Source: an uncultured Blautia sp.
GTDB lineage: Bacteria; Bacillota; Clostridia; Lachnospirales; Lachnospiraceae
Direction: 5' to 3'
NCBI GenBank assembly: GCA_900539145.1
Contig: UQAX01000017.1
Location: 1-45,369, forward strand
Length of the DNA stretch: 45,369 bases
Both the position numbers and the translations under genes were made by a program. The notes below the pieces were generated by a model that did no database searches, was not told where the DNA came from, and was given only the letters and a program-made list of their open reading frames with translations. This document shows positions 41,906-45,369 of this stretch, one piece after another (position 1 is the stretch's first letter; each line of letters begins with the position of its first letter).

Positions 41906-42544
41906 TTATTCTCCCTTTAATACTACCTTCAGCCTTTTATATAAAAGCAGGGTAATCATTGAAATAATTATTCCTTTAACCAAATTAAAAGGAACCATAC
42001 ATAAAACTACAAAAGTAACCATATTGTCAATCGCCGGATGAATGGCTGTTCCCATAGCAATAAAGCTGTCCATGGGAATTCCCATAACCACGCTGTACAG
42101 CGGAAACATAACAAAGGCATTGGAAAGGCAGCCCATAATAACCATCAGCAACGTACCTGCTGCCATTCCTAAAACAGCGCTTTTTCTTGTTTTCCTTTTT
42201 CTGTAAAAAATTCCTGCCGGTACTGCAAATGCACAGCCGATAAAGAAATTGGATAATTCTCCGATGCCGCCTGTGGTCGTTCCGTAGGTAACAAGATGAA
42301 GAATGTTTTTTAACAATTCAATTACTGCCCCTGCCAATGGTCCCATAGCAAAAGTTCCCACCAAAACCGGTATTTCGGAAAAATCCATCTTAATAAAAGG
42401 CGGCGCTAAAAAAGGGATTGGAAATTCAAACATCATGAGCACTGCCGATACGGCTGACAACATGGCTATCTGCACCATAGTTCTTAGTTTCGACCTGTTT
42501 CCGGTTACTTGAATTCGCTTGTTTACAACTGCTTCCTGACTCAT
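41906..42544 (-). CDS. ribU: Riboflavin ECF transporter S component RibU
   Basis: A 212-residue membrane protein with about six helices that binds riboflavin for an energy-coupling-factor transporter; the EcfA/EcfT parts are encoded elsewhere. The start MSQEAVVNKRIQ is chosen because AAGGAG lies 7 bases upstream; an upstream ATG at 42562 overlaps that site. ISMLSAVSAVLMMFEFPIPFLAP-like N-terminus and FSEIPVLVGTFAMGPLAGAVIEL are RibU traits. Control by the upstream FMN riboswitch confirms the substrate. Confidence 0.93.
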   Translation of the reverse strand: MSQEAVVNKRIQVTGNRSKLRTMVQIAMLSAVSAVLMMFEFPIPFLAPPFIKMDFSEIPVLVGTFAMGPLAGAVIELLKNILHLVTYGTTTGGIGELSNFFIGCAFAVPAGIFYRKRKTRKSAVLGMAAGTLLMVIMGCLSNAFVMFPLYSVVMGIPMDSFIAMGTAIHPAIDNMVTFVVLCMVPFNLVKGIIISMITLLLYKRLKVVLKGE

Positions 42545-42600
42545 TTTTATTCTCCTTTTCATGAACGTTTTTCATAAAAGGAAATTCTTCATGCATTTCA

Positions 42601-42628
42601 AAAAAGGATACCCTATACGGGGTATCCT
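42601..42628 (-). terminator. Terminator of the FMN riboswitch
   Basis: Minus-strand arms GGATACCCC and GGGTATCC around a short loop are followed by TTTTTT. It lies between aptamer and ribU and is the expression platform. Confidence 0.85.
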
Positions 42629-42644
42629 CATGAAAGTTCAATAG

Positions 42645-42815
42645 AAATAATTTCTTTCTTCTCTCATCCAGACTATACTGTCGGTATTGGAATTGCACCA
42701 ATTCAACCGCTTTATACGGCTCGCGGACTATAACCGCCGGCAGTGCTCCTCCGTTTGAGAGGGCGGGCTACCTTTTACCACCGGTAGGGAATTGCACCCT
42801 GCCCCGAAGAATTTC
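42645..42815 (-). ncRNA. FMN riboswitch
   Basis: The minus strand contains the conserved RFN-element parts in order: TTCGGGGCAGGGTGCAATTC, CCCTACCGGTGGT, AGCCCGCGAGC-like segment (GTCCGCGAGCC), GGTTGAATTGGTGCAATTCC, ACCGACAGTATAGTCTGGAT and GAGAGAAG closing the first stem. When FMN is bound the terminator forms and ribU is turned off. Confidence 0.96.
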
Positions 42816-42833
42816 TTTTTATTTATACTATGC

Positions 42834-42862
42834 ATTATAACCCTTCAAAGCCTTGATTTCAA
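42834..42862 (-). promoter_or_regulatory. Sigma-A promoter of the ribU operon
   Basis: TTGAAA and TATAAT on the minus strand are separated by 17 bases, about 20 bases before the riboswitch. Confidence 0.8.
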
Positions 42863-42881
42863 TATATTTTTATTGTTTTTG

Positions 42882-43640
42882 TCATTCCAAAGACAATTTT
42901 CCAAGAAACTCCTGCATTCTTTGATTTTCTGAAGAAAACACCTCCTCCGGTGTGCCCTGTATTGCAATTGCGCCTTTATCCATAAAAATAATTCTGTCTG
43001 CCACATTTCTTGCAAATTTCATCTCATGAGTTACAATAACCATTGTCATGTGCTCAGTTGCCAGATTTTTAATTACTTTTAGGATTTCCCCTGTAAGTTC
43101 CGGATCCAAAGCCGAAGTGGGTTCGTCAAAAAATAACATTTTCGGTTTCAATGCCAATGCTCTGGCAATGGATACTCTCTGCTGTTGTCCTCCCGACAGC
43201 TGATGAGGATATGCATCTGCTTTATCTGCAAGTCCCATTTTTTTAAGTAAAATTTCAGCTTCTCTATATACGGTTTCCTTCTCTCTTTTTTGCACACGAA
43301 TTGGGGCATCTGTAATATTTTTTATCACTGAAAAATGCGGAAACAAATTAAAATTTTGAAATACAAGACCAAAACAAGACTCTATTTCCCTGCGCTGTTG
43401 TTTCTTCGCCAAAAACAGTTTTCCGTTTTCTGTCCACACTGCTTTCTTGCCCATATATAAAATTTCACCGTTTTCAATAGTTTCCAGCATTGTTGCGCAA
43501 CGCAGCAACGTAGACTTACCGGAACCAGATGGTCCAATGATTGCCAATATTTCTCCCTGTTCAACGGAAAAGGAAATATCCCTGATAACGGATACCCCAC
43601 TGAATTCTTTCTTAATATGTTTCATTTCTAAAAGACTCAT
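42882..43640 (-). CDS. Polar amino acid ABC transporter ATPase
   Basis: A 252-residue ATPase of the GlnQ/HisP type. Walker A is GPSGSGKSTLL, the signature is LSGGQQQRVSIARAL and Walker B is LFFDEPTSALDP. A GGAGG site precedes the ATG. It is the last gene of the importer operon after permease and binding protein. Substrate cannot be told from the ATPase. Confidence 0.95.
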   Translation of the reverse strand: MSLLEMKHIKKEFSGVSVIRDISFSVEQGEILAIIGPSGSGKSTLLRCATMLETIENGEILYMGKKAVWTENGKLFLAKKQQRREIESCFGLVFQNFNLFPHFSVIKNITDAPIRVQKREKETVYREAEILLKKMGLADKADAYPHQLSGGQQQRVSIARALALKPKMLFFDEPTSALDPELTGEILKVIKNLATEHMTMVIVTHEMKFARNVADRIIFMDKGAIAIQGTPEEVFSSENQRMQEFLGKLSLE

Positions 43641-43652
43641 TCCGGTATCCTC

Positions 43653-44300
43653 CTATCTATAATAATTCATTTTCTTTTCAAACATTTCCATCACCTTTGC
43701 AACAATGTAATTAAAAATATAATAAAATGCGCCTGCAATAAAAAATGGAACTATGGTTGTCTGTGCAGCTGCAATCTGCTTTGCCACTGCAAACATCTCA
43801 ACGTAAGATAAAGAATACACAAGAGACGTATCTTTTACCAGAGTAATTACTTCATTTGTCACTGCAGGCAATACATTTTTAATCATCTGCGGTAAAATTA
43901 TCCGAAAAAAAGTCTGTTGTCCGGAATACCCCAAAATAGCTGCCGCTTCATATTGTCCTCTGGGAATTGCTTCTATTCCGGAACGATAAATTTCAGCAAA
44001 ATATGCCGCATAATTCAATGAACATCCCAGTAAAATTGCTGTCAGCTTATATCCTCCTATATTCATTCCCCATAAATAATATGGTGCATAATACCACACC
44101 AAAAGCTGCAGCATCAACGGAGTTCCCCTCATAACTGATATATAAAATTTGACAATGCCGCTGACTAATTTTATTTTGCTTACTCTGCCAAAGTACATGA
44201 CTAGTCCCAAAGGCAGAGAAAGCACCAGCGTCATAAAGAAAATCAGGCACGTCTGTCCAAATCCTGCAGTCATTTCTCTCATGATTACATTAATACTCAT
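43653..44300 (-). CDS. Polar amino acid ABC transporter permease
   Basis: A 215-residue permease of the HisM/GlnP type with about five helices. The EAA motif loop is in AEIYRSGIEAIPRGQYEAAAILGYS. The start overlaps the binding-protein stop by 4 bases, so translation is coupled. It likely forms a homodimer because only one permease is encoded. Confidence 0.95.
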   Translation of the reverse strand: MSINVIMREMTAGFGQTCLIFFMTLVLSLPLGLVMYFGRVSKIKLVSGIVKFYISVMRGTPLMLQLLVWYYAPYYLWGMNIGGYKLTAILLGCSLNYAAYFAEIYRSGIEAIPRGQYEAAAILGYSGQQTFFRIILPQMIKNVLPAVTNEVITLVKDTSLVYSLSYVEMFAVAKQIAAAQTTIVPFFIAGAFYYIFNYIVAKVMEMFEKKMNYYR

Positions 44301-45145
44301 TTCAATGTCACCATATCAGAAATCTCATATTTTTCGGCCAATTTTGCAACTGTTCCGTCTTCCGTAAGTTTTTTCAAATCCGCATTGACAATATCCCGCA
44401 ATTCCTGATTACCTTTTTTAAATGCAATTGCATATTGTTCTGTATTTAAGGTTTCTTCTAAAATTTTATATCCCTCTCCTCTTGACTTAATCTGATAATT
44501 CGCAACTCCAATATCAATAGCAAGCGCATCTAAAGCCCCCGCCTGCAATTCAGTAAAAGCAGTATTGTAATCTGCAAATTCATTAAGTGCTCCGAAAGTA
44601 TCTGCTAATGCTTTCTGTCCGTCTTTTTCATCACTTTGCAGTAATTCTAAAGCTGCGCTTGCTGCCTGCACTCCTACTGTTTTTCCTGCCAGATCTTCCG
44701 GTGTGTTGATACCGGAATTTTCTGCAACTACAATCACCTGACTGTTATCTACATACGGTATCGAAAATGTGTACTCATCTTCTCTTCCATTCATGGTAAA
44801 TCCATTCCAGATGCAGTCAATAGCCCCTGAATTTAATTCCATATCTTTCGCGTCCCAGTTGATTGGCTTTTTCACAAGTTCCCAGCCTTCCAGCTTACAT
44901 ACTGCCTCAGCCAACTCTAAATCAAATCCCGTATACTCTCCATTTTCATCCATATAACCATAAGGCGGATATTCTGCATCAAAACCAACCGTAAATGTGG
45001 TCTTATTCTCTTCATTTGAAGATGTTTCAGCACTATCTTCCGTTTTTTCGTCATTCTTCGGCATATCCTTATCATTTCCACATGCAGATAATGTAAGCCC
45101 CATTAACATTGTTCCAATTAAAATCAGTGCAATTTTTTTCTTCAT
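44297..45145 (-). CDS. Amino acid ABC transporter substrate-binding lipoprotein
   Basis: A 282-residue binding protein. A signal peptide ends in the lipobox LSAC, with lipid-bearing Cys22, followed by an acidic Ser/Glu/Asn linker. The binding domain begins TFTVGFDAEYPPYGYMDENGEYTGFDLELAEAV-like and includes GKTVGVQAASAA. It fits the glutamine/cystine/arginine class of solute-binding proteins. The ligand is not certain. First gene of the importer operon. Confidence 0.95.
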   Translation of the reverse strand: MKKKIALILIGTMLMGLTLSACGNDKDMPKNDEKTEDSAETSSNEENKTTFTVGFDAEYPPYGYMDENGEYTGFDLELAEAVCKLEGWELVKKPINWDAKDMELNSGAIDCIWNGFTMNGREDEYTFSIPYVDNSQVIVVAENSGINTPEDLAGKTVGVQAASAALELLQSDEKDGQKALADTFGALNEFADYNTAFTELQAGALDALAIDIGVANYQIKSRGEGYKILEETLNTEQYAIAFKKGNQELRDIVNADLKKLTEDGTVAKLAEKYEISDMVTLK

Positions 45146-45213
45146 TTCATTTCCTCCTCAAATTTCATATTTACTTTAGCATTTCATCTCTCTACCATAC
45201 TAAATTGGCACTT

Positions 45214-45242
45214 ATCCTATCACAAAGTCTAAAAACTGTCAA
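45214..45242 (-). promoter_or_regulatory. Promoter of the amino acid importer operon
   Basis: TTGACA and extended -10 TGATAGGAT on the minus strand are separated by 17 bases, with the start about 69 bases downstream. The remaining 45243-45369 stretch is very AT-rich with no gene I can support. Confidence 0.65.
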
Positions 45243-45369
45243 ATCTATTTTTTAATTAAAATTATTTAAAAATATATATTTTAACTATATTTCATTCCCT
45301 CAATTCCTTTATAAACAAAATAAAAAAAGACTATTTACACAAAAAATTCAATACCTTAGTATTTTTTCT

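Noticed and set aside
45146..45214. T-box or S-box leader before the amino-acid importer
   Set aside because: The leader is too short (about 69 bases), with no T-box sequence, specifier stem or terminator.
1..45369. Prophage, insertion sequence, tRNA or integrative element
   Set aside because: No integrase, transposase, phage structural gene, tRNA fold or attachment-site repeat was recognised on either strand.

Overview
The window is a typical low-GC Firmicute chromosome segment, most likely from a Lachnospiraceae gut anaerobe. A Blautia-like genus is my guess from gene content and from a 62-nt dispersed repeat, not from a database comparison. Supporting signs are an oxygen-sensitive class III ribonucleotide reductase, rubredoxin, formate-tetrahydrofolate ligase with a formate channel, spore-maturation and Csp-type germination-protease genes, strong AGGAGG ribosome sites and sigma-A promoters. 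Almost everything is on the minus strand; only the polysaccharide deacetylase and a cation-efflux gene are on plus. I see no prophage, insertion sequence, CRISPR array, tRNA or rRNA.

Layout. 1-6.6 kb: an AAA-ATPase/PD-(D/E)XK protein, then a tight housekeeping operon read right to left (B12-type radical SAM enzyme, nth, DnaQ-like exonuclease, an unlisted 35-residue membrane peptide, AIR-synthase-like protein, trmL). 6.6-13.1 kb: Na+/H+ antiporter, nrdD behind two NrdR-like boxes, MATE pump, dapF, rubredoxin. 13.3-19.4 kb: a histidine-use cassette with an NhaC/YuiF-type transporter behind a structured leader, hutH, and a SARP-type ATPase regulator. The hutH promoter carries three TGACR direct repeats at 10-11 bp pitch, a layout SARP proteins are known to use. 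19.4-22.3 kb: secreted polysaccharide deacetylase, pduL, a membrane J-domain protein, spmB.

22.3-32.5 kb is the envelope-defence region. A Bce-type module (ABC transporter BceAB, response regulator, intramembrane-sensing kinase) ends in a translationally coupled CorA transporter. Upstream lies a TetR-ATPase-permease operon whose permease carries a 340-residue coiled-coil hairpin. Both operons have clear operator dyads. 32.5-37.2 kb: 8-oxoguanine glycosylase, CDF transporter, Csp-like subtilase, formate channel. 37.2-42.9 kb: fhs under a ZTP riboswitch, a TrkA/KtrA-type K+ regulator, an AI-2E family membrane protein with an unrecognised structured leader, a Nudix hydrolase and ribU under an FMN riboswitch. 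42.9-45.2 kb: a polar amino-acid ABC importer.

No single wholly new system stands out. The best leads are regulatory: the SARP/hutH promoter, the structured leaders of the NhaC-type transporter and the AI-2E gene, the dispersed hairpin repeat with a compensatory base-pair change, and CorA as part of a Bce-type operon.
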